Part shown: piece after piece, positions 41,206 through 50,047 of the stretch
Layout: the number at the start of each line of letters is the position of its first letter
Numbering within the stretch: position 1 is the stretch's first letter
NCBI GenBank assembly: GCA_035542575.1
Contig: DATKLE010000100.1
Location: 67,715-131,714 of the forward strand
Source: JAIQET01 sp035542575
GTDB lineage: Bacteria; Acidobacteriota; Terriglobia; Terriglobales; Acidobacteriaceae
Reading direction: 5' to 3'
DNA: 64,000 bases
Made by a program: the position numbers and the translations under genes
Notes under the pieces: generated by a model
What the model saw: only the letters and a program-made list of their open reading frames with translations
What the model was told of the DNA's origin: nothing
Database searches by the model: none

Positions 41206-42092
41206 TGAGCCGCTCCTTGTGCCATACCGGTTTGGTTAGCCATCACCGCCACGAATAAGTCAGCGATGCTGGGCGTGCGCACCTCGCCAAGTGCGGCCAG
41301 TTGTTGACGGTCGATGCTCTGATTGGTCCCACGATCGAACAGCAGGACGCTCCGCCCGAACACCAGGCGCTCATACATCGGCTTGAGCGCTCGTGCCGCT
41401 GTGGCCCGGTCGGGATTGACCGTCACTTCCATGTAGCGCGACTCCAATTCCTCCATACTGCAACTCAGCACGATGCGGCCGCGGTCGATGAACATCAAAT
41501 CCGTCAGAATGTGCTGCAACTCCTCCACCTGGTGTGTCGTCACCACGATGGTGCGGCTGCGATCGAAGTAATCATTCAGCAGGGCATCGTAGAACTGCTT
41601 GCGGAACAGAATGTCGAGGCCCAGGGTGGGCTCGTCCAGCACCAGCAGTCTGGCGTCAATGGCCATGACCAAGGCGAGATGCAGCTGGGTAACCATGCCC
41701 TTGGACAGCTCCCGCACCCTGTTGCTGCTCCGAATAGACGTCCTGGCAAGAAAGCCTTCCGCCTTGGTGCGGTCGAAGCGGGGATGCACGCCGGCCAGGT
41801 ACTCGAGCGCCTGCGAAACCCGCATCCAGCGCGGCAGGACGGCGACATCGGCAATGAAACAGACATCGCGCATGAGCTGATCGCGCGCGCTCCAGGGATT
41901 GCGCCCCAGCACCTTCAGTTCTCCCTCATAGGGGATGAGGCCCAGCATGGCGTTGAGCGCGGTGGTCTTGCCGGCGCCGTTGGGGCCAATAAGTCCGAGG
42001 ATGCGGCCCTCTTCCACGCGCAAATCGATTCCGTCCAGCGCCATGGTGGCGCCGAAGGCCTTGCGCAGACCGCGTGCTTCTATGCATGCCAT
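41202..42092 (-). CDS. ABC transporter ATP-binding protein
   Basis: 296 residues from ATG 42092 (MACIEARGLRKAFGATMALD). Walker A LIGPNGAGKTTALN; the signature is atypical, VRELSKGMVTQLHLALVMAI (LSKGM in place of LSGGQ); Walker B LLVLDEPTLGLD; H-loop VTTHQVEELQ. This signature form is common in YtrB/bacteriocin-type ATPases with GntR regulators. The C-terminal 80 residues form a short regulatory tail. The stop of the GntR gene lies 4 bp upstream and its own stop overlaps the permease ATG: a tight operon. Confidence 0.92.
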   Translation of the reverse strand: MACIEARGLRKAFGATMALDGIDLRVEEGRILGLIGPNGAGKTTALNAMLGLIPYEGELKVLGRNPWSARDQLMRDVCFIADVAVLPRWMRVSQALEYLAGVHPRFDRTKAEGFLARTSIRSSNRVRELSKGMVTQLHLALVMAIDARLLVLDEPTLGLDILFRKQFYDALLNDYFDRSRTIVVTTHQVEELQHILTDLMFIDRGRIVLSCSMEELESRYMEVTVNPDRATAARALKPMYERLVFGRSVLLFDRGTNQSIDRQQLAALGEVRTPSIADLFVAVMANQTGMAQGAAQ

Positions 42093-42096
42093 CGTG

Positions 42097-42486
42097 TCAG
42101 CGATCCTCCTCTTTGGCCTTCGACCTGGACCGTCGGCTGCCGCCATCCAGCAACTCTTCCGGAGTCAGGCCGAGGCGCTGTATGGTGGCCTGGATCCTGG
42201 GCCATTCTTCCGCCAGGAACTTGTGGCGCTCCCCCTGCAGCAGCCGATCGCGCGCTCCCGCCTTGATGAACATCCCCAGACCCCGCCTCTTTTCGACCAG
42301 TTCCTCATCCACCAGTTCCTGATAGCCCTTGAGGACCGTGAGGGGATTGAGCCGATAGTCGGCTGCAACCGTGCGCACCGAGGGCAGGGGATCGCCTTCC
42401 TTCAGCGCGCCGTCCAGTATCATCGCGACCACACGGTCGCGAAGCTGGCGGTAAATCGGCTGATTGTCGTTCCACTCACGGTCCAT
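42097..42486 (-). CDS. GntR-family transcriptional regulator, YtrA subfamily
   Basis: 129 residues: winged helix in the N-terminal half (QPIYRQLRDRVVAMILDGAL, DPLPSVRTVAADYRLNPLTV, ELVDEELVEKRRGLGMFI), followed by the very short C-terminal helical tail that defines the YtrA subfamily. Such regulators usually repress their own ABC-transporter operon. The tail ends in basic residues (GGSRRSRSKAKEEDR). It lies 36 bp after the secreted-protein gene and 4 bp before the ATPase gene. The best candidate operator is the palindrome at 43168-43193. Confidence 0.9.
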   Translation of the reverse strand: MDREWNDNQPIYRQLRDRVVAMILDGALKEGDPLPSVRTVAADYRLNPLTVLKGYQELVDEELVEKRRGLGMFIKAGARDRLLQGERHKFLAEEWPRIQATIQRLGLTPEELLDGGSRRSRSKAKEEDR

Positions 42487-42522
42487 CCTGGTTTCCAGCC
42501 CGCCTATCGGAGACGCCCGTCG

Positions 42523-43086
42523 TCACTGCACCCGCTTCAGATCGAAGTGGGCGTGCATCGCTTTGTCCCCCGGCATCATATACGTCCAGTCCTCGGTGTG
42601 GTGGTTGGCGTCAATGGGCGTGAACACCGCGTGGTACATGTGTCCGTACTGATTGCCGCCGGAAAGATCGACGAACTCGAATTCCACCTTCTTTCCATCC
42701 GGCGAGACCTTGCCGGTCATGCGCGGACGGTTTCCCGCGTCACAATAGTGGACCAGGGTCAGGCGGTCGCCATCCAGGTAAAGCATCGTGACCGGATGGT
42801 CGTAGTGCTTCGCATCCAGCGGCGTGTCCGCTTCCTGCATTTCATGCACCAGCGCATTTCCCCTCGACGTCACGCGCATGGTGACGTGGAGCGGCTTGCC
42901 GTCGCTCATCTCGGGAATCGGCGGCTCGACGGTTACGGGACCCTCCCACTCGCCGGCCAGGGCTTTTAGTTGGTCGAAGGATTTTTGCGCGTCAGACCTC
43001 GGGACGGCCGACACACCCGATTGGGCAAAAGCCAGCGTGGAGAGCGAGATCAGGGCAACTGACAGCGCAACGCAAAGGGACTTCAT
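42523..43086 (-). CDS. Secreted hypothetical protein, first gene of the GntR-ABC operon
   Basis: 187 residues with a signal peptide (MKSLCVALSVALISLSTLAF, AQ/SG cleavage). The mature domain resembles beta-barrel DUF1579/lipocalin-like proteins in its pattern: LKALAGEWEGPVTVEPPIPE, VTMRVTSRGNALVHEMQE, PVTMLYLDGDRLTLVHYCDA, GNRPRMTGKVSPDGKKVEFE and FDLKRV at the end. Common in Acidobacteria as an unnamed protein. It might bind a hydrophobic ligand handled by the transporter, but this is inference. TGAGGAGGAAC Shine-Dalgarno on the minus strand lies upstream of the ATG. Confidence 0.78.
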   Translation of the reverse strand: MKSLCVALSVALISLSTLAFAQSGVSAVPRSDAQKSFDQLKALAGEWEGPVTVEPPIPEMSDGKPLHVTMRVTSRGNALVHEMQEADTPLDAKHYDHPVTMLYLDGDRLTLVHYCDAGNRPRMTGKVSPDGKKVEFEFVDLSGGNQYGHMYHAVFTPIDANHHTEDWTYMMPGDKAMHAHFDLKRVQ

Positions 43087-43167
43087 GGTTTGTTCCTCCT
43101 CAAAATTCTGTAGGTCTTGCCCCGGGGCCTTGCTTCGATAGACATCCGTGAGCGAACCCCTGGGTTA

Positions 43168-43193
43168 TTGTGTTATAGTCAACTATAACACAA
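43168..43193. promoter_or_regulatory. Perfect 26-bp palindrome, likely GntR/YtrA operator
   Basis: TTGTGTTATAGT, centre CA, ACTATAACACAA: arms of 12 bp with no mismatch, strikingly AT-rich, 82 bp upstream of the first gene of the leftward operon. On the minus strand a TTGACA (rc of 43202-43207) lies just before it, so the dyad probably overlaps the promoter. The GntR protein of the operon is the obvious ligand (inference). Confidence 0.7.
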
Positions 43194-43482
43194 GTACTGA
43201 TGTCAAGCTTTTTCTGTTCTTGTGGCCGCGAACCTGGCGGCTTGGGACAAAGGCACTCCCAAGGGTAAACAGGTCAGGAAAGACGGACGGCGCACGCACT
43301 ACCCGCCTCAGCAGCCGTTCCATCCGGGCAACCTTATCAATCCGCGCCGGTTCCTACCGCTACGGCGTTTGCGCTTCCCGCGCATTCCTGATACACAAAT
43401 GGGTGCACCGAACTGCCTCAAATGCGGTCTGGTGAGGACTTTGTCCTGCTTTGCAGGGCTTGAGGCGCCACAGGGAGAAAGA
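43194..43482. other. Leader region of the propeller lipoprotein gene
   Basis: About 290 bp between the palindrome and the ATG at 43483. No coding evidence despite an open frame from 43222, which is basic and Pro/Arg-rich. No known riboswitch could be recognised. Confidence 0.35.
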
Positions 43483-44625
43483 ATGCGGACGAAGTTACGT
43501 GCGTGGGTAGGTCTTCTGGTTGTGGCTTCATTGTGGGGGTGGACGGCTTGCAGTAGTACGAAGCCGAAGGGTGGCGGGGGCACGGGGGCTCTTCTGGTCG
43601 CCACCCAGGGCGACATGGCGGTGTCTTCTTTTCAAGTGGATTTGGACACCGGTAAGCTGACCACGCAAGGCATGTCGGTTACGACCGGGGGCAGCGCGCC
43701 CACGACCATGGTGATCACGCCGGACGGCAGCACCGCGTTCGTGGCCAACAAAGGGTCCAACGACATTGCACGCTACACCGTCAACTCCGATGGCACCGTC
43801 GGTGCGGTCAGCGGCAACCAGGCAGTGAGTGGCGTCAGCCCGGTCAGCCTGGCGGTTGATCCCAGCGGGACATTTCTGTTCGTAGCCAACCAGGGATCGG
43901 ACGACATCTCGATTTACTCCATCTCCGGCACCACGCTGACCGAGGTCGCGGATTCGCCGTTTCCTACCGCTCCTGATCCGGTGGCGGTCGCGGTGGCGCC
44001 CAACCTCGATGTCCTCTACGTGGCGAACAACGTCAATGGAACGGTGTCGGCATATGACTTCGACTCAACCACTGGGGAGCTGACGATGCCGGTTCCAGGA
44101 TCTCCGTTCTCCACGGGAGGGGTAGCGCCTTCCGGACTGGCGATTGCTACAACCGCGAATGGCACGTTCCTATACGCCGCCAACGCGGGCTCCAACAACG
44201 TCAGCGCTTTCGCCGTCTGCGCGACCGTTACGACCTCTTGCCTGGTGCCTGATGGCAGCCTGACGCCGCTCTCGGGTTCGCCGTATTCAGCTCAGCTGGG
44301 TCCGGTGGCGTTGGCGGCGACCCCATCGGGCGAATTCTTGTACGCGGTCGATAAGGGATCGAACCAGGTATCGGCGTACAAGATAAGCGCCGCGACGGGC
44401 GAGCTGACGCCGGCCAGCCCCGCCACTATTTCCACGGGATTGAACCCGGTGGCGATCGGCATTCCCTCGACCGGGCATTACGTTTACGTGACCAACTTCG
44501 GAGGGGCTTCGGTTTCCTCCTACCGCATCGTCAAGGACTCAGCCGGGGTCGAAACCGGAGCCCTGCAGCTCGTGGAAGCGCCGGTGGTTACAGCGGGCCA
44601 ACCCGCGGCGGTGGCGCTGAAGTAA
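43483..44625 (+). CDS. Lipoprotein beta-propeller (YVTN / lactonase-like)
   Basis: 380 residues; GGGAGAAAG lies just upstream of the ATG at 43483, so the frame from 43222 is too long. Signal peptide with lipobox (MRTKLRAWVGLLVVASLWGW, then TACSS): lipid attachment at Cys about 23. Then repeated blades: VITPDGSTAFVANKGSNDIA, VDPSGTFLFVANQGSDDISI, VAPNLDVLYVANNVNGTVSA, ATTANGTFLYAANAGSNNVS, ATPSGEFLYAVDKGSNQVSA, IPSTGHYVYVTNFGGASVSS. The D/N-x-V/I-S-xY pattern is that of the lactonase/YVTN seven-bladed propellers. No catalytic assignment is possible; probably outer-membrane or periplasm-anchored. Confidence 0.88.
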   Translation: MRTKLRAWVGLLVVASLWGWTACSSTKPKGGGGTGALLVATQGDMAVSSFQVDLDTGKLTTQGMSVTTGGSAPTTMVITPDGSTAFVANKGSNDIARYTVNSDGTVGAVSGNQAVSGVSPVSLAVDPSGTFLFVANQGSDDISIYSISGTTLTEVADSPFPTAPDPVAVAVAPNLDVLYVANNVNGTVSAYDFDSTTGELTMPVPGSPFSTGGVAPSGLAIATTANGTFLYAANAGSNNVSAFAVCATVTTSCLVPDGSLTPLSGSPYSAQLGPVALAATPSGEFLYAVDKGSNQVSAYKISAATGELTPASPATISTGLNPVAIGIPSTGHYVYVTNFGGASVSSYRIVKDSAGVETGALQLVEAPVVTAGQPAAVALK

Positions 44626-44676
44626 CGGCGCTTAGACAAGCGTTGCTTTCGGGGAAAGTAACGGCGGCGCGGGGTG

Positions 44677-47010
44677 CTAGGTCGGCACTTTCAGAATCAG
44701 GTAGCCGCCCACCATGGCGAAAATTAAGTCAGGCGACCACGCCGCCAGGATCGGCGGCAACTGGCTGACGTTGCCCATGGCTTCGAACAGGCCTGACACC
44801 GTCCAGTAAACCACGGCAACCCCCACTGCCACCGCCACACCCGCGATGGCACCGCGTTTCCCCGCCGAGAGGGCAAAGGGAATGGCCAGCACCGCCATGA
44901 CCAGGGTAATGGTGGGAAAGGCAAACTTCTTCTGCAATTGCACCCGCAAGCGCACCACGTCAAACCCACTCTGCTGCAGGTCATGAATGTAGCGCCGCAA
45001 CTCGTGGTAACTCATCTCTGAGGACTGCTTCACTTCTTTCTTGAAGTAGGTGGGCGGCTCGTTGAGTGCCGCGAAGGTTGAGACATCGAAGGTGCGGTAG
45101 TTCTCGATGGCGGGACCGCGAAAAACCCGCTCCCAGCCCTGCTCGCAAACCCAGCGTTCCAGCGCCTCCGCCCAATGGGCACGCTCGGCGTAGATCCGGT
45201 GAGTCAGTTGAAACGTTTTGGGGTCAAACTGAAACACCGCGAGATTGCCGAACTGGGCGCGATCGGAGTCGAACAACTGATAGTAGTAAATCGTGGAATG
45301 CTGCCCGAAAATCCACTTGCGATCGGGGTTGAGATAAGTTTGCGGGGGTTTGCCTTTGATCAGGTTGCGCAGCGCGTCCTGGCGCTTGTTGGCGCGGGGC
45401 AGATAAAGCTGGTCGAAAAAGAACAGGCCGGTCGCCAGCAGCGCCGAGGCCAGCAAAACCGGCACCACAATGCGATAAATGCTGATGCCGGTGGCCTTGA
45501 CCGCGGTGATTTCGTTGGAACGCTGCATCAGGCCAAAGGTGATCAGCACCGCCAGAAGGATGCTGAGCGGGGTGATGTTGTAGAGGAAATAGGGCGCTAC
45601 GTTGAGCAGGTATTCGCCCACCACCAGCGGGGATATCTGATTGCGCAGGATGTCTCCCAGAAGCTCGAACAGGGTGAACACCAGCAATAGCATGACGAAC
45701 GAGGCCAGGATCATGGCCAGGTACACCAGAAAGTCGCGCAAGACGTAGTCATCCAGAATCATGGGAAAGCGGGCGCTGAACACCCGCAGCCGGCCGGCCG
45801 CCCGCGCGAAGGCGTCCTCTTGCGAACTGCGCCGCAACCCGATTCCGCGGCCCCGCTTGAAGCCTTCCTTGAACGGGTGCCACAGACTGCGCATGGATCC
45901 GATCTCAAACGGCCTGCGTTCCACCCGCCAAAGCAGGAAAGCCCCGCCCAGGAAGAACACGGCATTGGCCAGCCAGACGCCCACGGCGGGTGAAACTTTC
46001 CCCTGACGCGCCAGTGAAACGCCCACCAGCGAAGCCGTGTAATAGGCAAACACCAGCAGGATGGTGAGCACGAATCCGGTGGATTTCCCCCCCTTCTTCG
46101 AGGACAGCCCGAGGGGGATGCCCACCAGCGCCAGCACCAGGCAGGCAGTGGGCAAGGCAAACCGGCGATGGAACTCGATGTAATACCAGCGGGCGGTCAC
46201 CCGCTTCATCTTCTTGGCGTCCTGCAGCAGCTGCCTTGTTCCCAGTTCTGCCAACGGCGCCGGTTCCTGGTCCTGCTTGTTTTCGGCCTGCGGTACCTGG
46301 ATGGGTATATCGGTCTGCTCAAACGTGGAGATTTGGTACCGGTCCGGGAGCTTGGGATCGGTCTCGTGCGTAGACCCGTTGGTCAGGTGCAGGTGCAAGG
46401 TGTCCGGTCCCTCGCTGACCAGGATGCCTTCCTGGGCCAGCGTGATTCGGGGTGCGGAGGGCGTGCTGATATCGGCCAGGAATACACCCTTCCAGATGGC
46501 CGCGCCTTCGGCGCTCTTTACGTCCTGCACGTAGAGGACGAGCTGGGGGAAGCCTTCGTAGAACACGCGTGGCTGGACTTCAAACGAGGCTTGCGAGCTT
46601 TTCAGCCGGTCCTGCAGCCGCCCCAATGCCGCCTCGGACTGCGGTGCTACATAAACGCCGTTCACCAGAGCCAGAATCCACGCGACCGCGACAAAAATCA
46701 GGATGATGCGGAGAAAGGTCCATACCCCGATGCCGCTCGCCCGCATGGCCGTGATCTCGCTATCGGCGGCCAGGCGGCTGAGGCCGATCAGAATCCCGAC
46801 CAGCACGCCGGCTGGAATGGTGAAGGTCAGTGCCACCGGCAAGGTAAAAAAGAAGATCTCAGCGACGCTGGGCAGAGGCGCGCTGTTGCGGACCACCAGT
46901 TCGAGAATTCGCCCCAGATCGCGGGTGAACAGTACGAAGGTAAACACTGCGGCCCCGATCAGGGCATGCGACGTGACTTCGCGCAGTATGTAGCGGGTGA
47001 GAATCCGCAT
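44677..47010 (-). CDS. Fused LptF-LptG lipopolysaccharide export permease
   Basis: 777 residues, about double the length of LptF or LptG alone. The first half (1 to about 380) has the LptF pattern: MRILTRYILREVTSHALIGA, ...LSRLAADSEITAMRASGIGV (conserved coupling region), a periplasmic beta domain, and helices to FLGGAFLLWRVERR. A basic linker (about 385-415) leads to a complete LptG-like half: LDDYVLRDFLVYLAMILASF, GLMQRSNEITAVKATGISIY (second coupling region), the beta domain FFFDQLYLPRANKRQDALRN ..., and final helices. LptF and LptG with LptB2 extract LPS from the inner membrane. Here both chains are one polypeptide. Monocistronic, no lptB nearby. Confidence 0.92.
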   Translation of the reverse strand: MRILTRYILREVTSHALIGAAVFTFVLFTRDLGRILELVVRNSAPLPSVAEIFFFTLPVALTFTIPAGVLVGILIGLSRLAADSEITAMRASGIGVWTFLRIILIFVAVAWILALVNGVYVAPQSEAALGRLQDRLKSSQASFEVQPRVFYEGFPQLVLYVQDVKSAEGAAIWKGVFLADISTPSAPRITLAQEGILVSEGPDTLHLHLTNGSTHETDPKLPDRYQISTFEQTDIPIQVPQAENKQDQEPAPLAELGTRQLLQDAKKMKRVTARWYYIEFHRRFALPTACLVLALVGIPLGLSSKKGGKSTGFVLTILLVFAYYTASLVGVSLARQGKVSPAVGVWLANAVFFLGGAFLLWRVERRPFEIGSMRSLWHPFKEGFKRGRGIGLRRSSQEDAFARAAGRLRVFSARFPMILDDYVLRDFLVYLAMILASFVMLLLVFTLFELLGDILRNQISPLVVGEYLLNVAPYFLYNITPLSILLAVLITFGLMQRSNEITAVKATGISIYRIVVPVLLASALLATGLFFFDQLYLPRANKRQDALRNLIKGKPPQTYLNPDRKWIFGQHSTIYYYQLFDSDRAQFGNLAVFQFDPKTFQLTHRIYAERAHWAEALERWVCEQGWERVFRGPAIENYRTFDVSTFAALNEPPTYFKKEVKQSSEMSYHELRRYIHDLQQSGFDVVRLRVQLQKKFAFPTITLVMAVLAIPFALSAGKRGAIAGVAVAVGVAVVYWTVSGLFEAMGNVSQLPPILAAWSPDLIFAMVGGYLILKVPT

Positions 47011-47286
47011 GGGCGACGACTATAACGGGAGTCTAGCACGGGATCAGTGCGGCGGTGCGGTTGGTCGCCGGGATACCTGCGCGTTGCGCCGTCCTTCTGA
47101 CCTTATCCGAAGCGGCCTGGGCGTGGAAACTGGCGAGCATCAAGCGTGCGTCCAGTTTGCGGGTTGTGCTTTGCGCCTCACTTCCGACGCCTGGTTCCAA
47201 CTTGGGAAGTACAAGCGTCACAGAAAAAGGGTGCCCAACTACAGTAGATTTACAAAGGGGTGCTCTTCTCCCCCAGGGAGGTTCTC

Positions 47287-47712
47287 ATGAGCACCGGAAC
47301 GATCCTTTCCTTTACACCGGAAGCGAGTCAGAGCGCGGCGGCCACCGAACGGTATCAAAGTGCCTATCATGTGGCCCAAGCAACGGCTGATTTCGCTGAA
47401 ACGGTCAGGCTGGGCGGCATCTTCTTGGGCGGTGTATGCGTGGTCGCAGCGACTGTTGCGTACCAGATGACTCGGGCGGGGCATCTTGGTTTTCCCACCG
47501 CTTCGTTGTGCCTGACGGCCGGCGCGATCTTGGCCGTATCGATTACGCGCGTGTGGGAGAAGTTCTTTGAGGCGCAGGGACATTTGCTGGAAATGAACAT
47601 TGACGCAGCGGTCAACTCGTCGCCTTTCCTCTCGCTTGCACAACGAGCCGAAGCTATTTCTCTGCCGAGACAAGCAGCGAACGTGGCCGACATCCAGGCG
47701 AAGCTGGCGTGA
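47287..47712 (+). CDS. Hypothetical membrane protein
   Basis: 141 residues; GGGAGG lies 6 nt before the ATG at 47287, so the earlier Met is rejected. Two transmembrane segments (about 41-59, VRLGGIFLGGVCVVAATVAY; about 67-85, GFPTASLCLTAGAILAVSIT) flanked by an Ala/Gln/Glu-rich N-terminal helix (SQSAAATERYQSAYHVAQAT) and a C-terminal soluble helix. It could be a small scaffold or transport accessory, but nothing specific is seen. Not recognised. It converges on aguA. Confidence 0.65.
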   Translation: MSTGTILSFTPEASQSAAATERYQSAYHVAQATADFAETVRLGGIFLGGVCVVAATVAYQMTRAGHLGFPTASLCLTAGAILAVSITRVWEKFFEAQGHLLEMNIDAAVNSSPFLSLAQRAEAISLPRQAANVADIQAKLA

Positions 47713-47805
47713 TACTTCTCCGGGTGCTGGGGAATCGAGTGTGCCGTTGCCGGGTCGGAGCAGCTGCGGACTTGCGGCCGGGTGCAATTGGCAATTGCCG
47801 CAGGC

Positions 47806-48945
47806 TCAATGATCCCGCACGGCCGGCTGCTGCTGCGTCATGCAGTGCATGGCGCCGAAGCCCCAAATCAGGTCGCCGGAATAGATGCCGATCACATCGC
47901 GGTCGGGAAACAAGTCTGCCAGAATATCCAGCGCGAAGCGATCGTTGGGATCATTGAAGACAGGTACCAGCACCACGCTATTGGCAATGTAGAAATTGCC
48001 GTAGCTGGCGGGCAGGCGCCGGCCTTCAAAAATTACCGGAGACGGCATGGGCAACTCGATGATGGCCAGCGGCTTGCCGTCCTGATCGGTAGCGGTGCGC
48101 AGGCGGCGGATGTTCTCCCGCAAGGGCTCGTAGTTGGGATCATTGGGATCGGACTCAACGACGGTCACCACCGTGTCGGGAGCGACGAAGCGCGTGAGGT
48201 CATCCACGTGGCCGTGGGTATCATCGCCCACGATGCCTGCGCCCAGCCAGACCACACTCCTGATCCCCAGATAGTCGGCGAAGATCTTCTCGTAATCGGC
48301 GCGCGACATGCCGGGATTGCGCTGTTGCACCTTGCTGAGCAGGCATTCTTCGGTGGTCAACAGAGTGCCACGGCCATTGACGTCAATGGAGCCTCCTTCC
48401 AACACCACGCGGCTCTTGCCGAAGGTGGGCCGCAGTTCACGAGCGTTCGCAACCTTGGCCATGTGGCTGCCGATCTTTTCGTCTTGCTGCCAGTTGCAAT
48501 ACTTGGCCCAGGCGTTGAAGCGCCATTTGACGGCGATAAGGTCCGCGCTGGACGCAAGGTCCCTCGACTTCGCTCGGGATGACAGAGTCTCGGAGTTACC
48601 GCTCACGACGAAGGTGCAGCCCGAGTCGCGCATCCAGACCCGGTTGGTGGGCCAGCGGTGGAAGTGGACGTTGTCGCTCAAGGCATGGGCGCGATCAAGG
48701 ACCTCGCGGGCGCGCTTTTCCGACAGCGCATCGTTGACGAGCAACTCTACCCGTTCGCAGCGCGCTAGATTGCGGACAGTCTCGGCGTAGACCCAGGGGA
48801 TGGGCTCGAACTTTCCCGGCCAGTCGTCGCGGTAATGCGGCCAGGCGAGCCAGGTGGCGGCATGGGGTTCCCATTCCGCGGGCATGCGGCAGGATGCGGC
48901 AAAACTTAAAGTATCAGTTGAGCTTCGAGATGGGTGCGCAGCCAT
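47806..48945 (-). CDS. aguA: Agmatine deiminase
   Basis: 379 residues (or 359 from Met 21). Converts agmatine to N-carbamoylputrescine plus ammonia. Family signatures: MPAEWEPHAATWLAWPHYRD, NRVWMRDSGCTFVV, VVLEGGSIDVNGRGTLLTTE, GDDTHGHVDDLTRFV (catalytic His/Asp), and GFGAMHCMTQQQP with nucleophile Cys368. Odd: residues 117-133 (NSETLSSRAKSRDLASS) are not protein-like; they translate a family A intergenic repeat lying in frame, in a surface-loop position before the conserved VKWRFNAW. The enzyme core stays in frame. The aguB gene ends 15 bp upstream on the same strand; the two form an operon. Confidence 0.92.
   Translation of the reverse strand: MAAHPSRSSTDTLSFAASCRMPAEWEPHAATWLAWPHYRDDWPGKFEPIPWVYAETVRNLARCERVELLVNDALSEKRAREVLDRAHALSDNVHFHRWPTNRVWMRDSGCTFVVSGNSETLSSRAKSRDLASSADLIAVKWRFNAWAKYCNWQQDEKIGSHMAKVANARELRPTFGKSRVVLEGGSIDVNGRGTLLTTEECLLSKVQQRNPGMSRADYEKIFADYLGIRSVVWLGAGIVGDDTHGHVDDLTRFVAPDTVVTVVESDPNDPNYEPLRENIRRLRTATDQDGKPLAIIELPMPSPVIFEGRRLPASYGNFYIANSVVLVPVFNDPNDRFALDILADLFPDRDVIGIYSGDLIWGFGAMHCMTQQQPAVRDH
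48555..48584. repeat. Family A repeat unit inside the agmatine deiminase gene
   Basis: On the minus strand TGTCATCCCGAGCGAAGTCG followed by AGGGACCTT is the half-unit of the same repeat seen at 391-554 and 4432-4554. It is in frame (SSRAKSRDL) and does not interrupt the gene. Confidence 0.75.
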
Positions 48946-48960
48946 GAACAGGTGCGTTCT

Positions 48961-49872
48961 TCAATCAAGCAACCGACTTGTAATCGGCGCGTAGCTGTCA
49001 ATGCGGCGGTCGCGCAGGAAGGGCCAGTTGCGGCGAATGTCCTCGAGCGCCTTCAGATCCACCTCGCCGACCAGGATCTCCTCTTTGTCGTGTGCCGCCT
49101 CGGCGATCACTCGCCCGAATGGATCACACAGGAACGAGCCGCCCCAGAACTCCAGCCCGGGGCCGGAAGCCTTGTTGCCACGAACGTCTCCGGTTTCAAA
49201 TCCCACGCGGTTCACGACTGCGACGTAAACGCCGTTGGCGATGGCATGGGCGCGTTGGATGGTCCTCCAGGCGTCGTGTTGAGCCTGGCCAAATTCCGCC
49301 TTCTCGGCGGGATGCCAGCCGATGGCGGTGGGATAGAAAAGCACGTGCGCCCCCTGCAGCGCGGTCAAACGCGCGCCTTCCGGATACCACTGGTCCCAGC
49401 ACACCAGCGTGCCGACCCGCCCCACACCGGTATCGAAGGCGCGGAAGCCGAGGTCTCCGGGGGTGAAGTAGTACTTCTCGTAGTAGAGCGGATCGTCGGG
49501 GATATGCATCTTGCGGTACAGCCCGCGCAAGCTGCCGTCCGCGTCGAAAATGGCAGCCGTGTTGTGATATACGCCCGCACTCCGCTTCTCAAACAGCGAG
49601 GCAATCAGCACGATGCGGAGATGTTTTGCCACTTCCGAGAGCCGCGCCGTGGTGGGGCCAGGAATCGGCTCCGCCAGATCGAACAACCCGGCCTCTTCCC
49701 GTTGGCAGAAATACTGGGTCTGAAACAGTTCCGGCAGGCAAACAACCTGGGCGCCGCGTGCTGCAGCCTGCTGCACGCGCTCAATGGCGCGTTCCAGATT
49801 TTTCTCGGGATCCGGCGTCATGGACATCTGCACCAGTCCGGCGCGGAATTTGTCAGGCGGCAACGGAATCAC
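48961..49872 (-). CDS. aguB: N-carbamoylputrescine amidase
   Basis: 303 residues of the nitrilase superfamily; hydrolyses N-carbamoylputrescine to putrescine, CO2 and ammonia. The Glu-Lys-Cys triad is visible: E48 (CLPELFQTQYFCQ), K121 (YRKMHIPDDPLYYEKYYFTP) and C158 (TLVCWDQWYPE). FYPTAIGWHPAEKAEF and the C-terminal FLRDRRIDSY are diagnostic for this amidase rather than other nitrilases. The listed GTG 49872 has its Shine-Dalgarno overlapping; a TTG three codons in (49863) follows AGGAG at ideal spacing and may be the true start. Upstream of and cotranscribed with aguA. Confidence 0.93.
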   Translation of the reverse strand: MIPLPPDKFRAGLVQMSMTPDPEKNLERAIERVQQAAARGAQVVCLPELFQTQYFCQREEAGLFDLAEPIPGPTTARLSEVAKHLRIVLIASLFEKRSAGVYHNTAAIFDADGSLRGLYRKMHIPDDPLYYEKYYFTPGDLGFRAFDTGVGRVGTLVCWDQWYPEGARLTALQGAHVLFYPTAIGWHPAEKAEFGQAQHDAWRTIQRAHAIANGVYVAVVNRVGFETGDVRGNKASGPGLEFWGGSFLCDPFGRVIAEAAHDKEEILVGEVDLKALEDIRRNWPFLRDRRIDSYAPITSRLLD

Positions 49873-49920
49873 TCCTGCGGCGATATCGCGCCATAGAATA
49901 ACAGAGAGCCCGCAAGAGAA

Positions 49921-49997
49921 GTCAGTGGGCAGGAGTCAGCACGGCCCGGCAATCTGTTGAGATTTCCTGACGCCTCACTACTGACTCCTGCCTCCTG
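49921..49997. repeat. Inverted repeat between aguB and the DHS-like gene
   Basis: GTCAGTGGGCAGGAGTCAG (49921-49939) and CTGACTCCTGCCTCCTG (49981-49997) are inverted near-copies, in the divergent promoter region of aguB and the DHS-like gene. Confidence 0.6.
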
Positions 49998-50047
49998 TTC
50001 TAGTACAGTATTGCTTCGCGGTAACCACGGCATGGGGAGGTGCAGGA

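Noticed and set aside
43222..43482. N-terminal 87-codon extension of the propeller gene
   Set aside because: A good ribosome site and a lipoprotein signal peptide start at 43483; the upstream part is basic and low-complexity.
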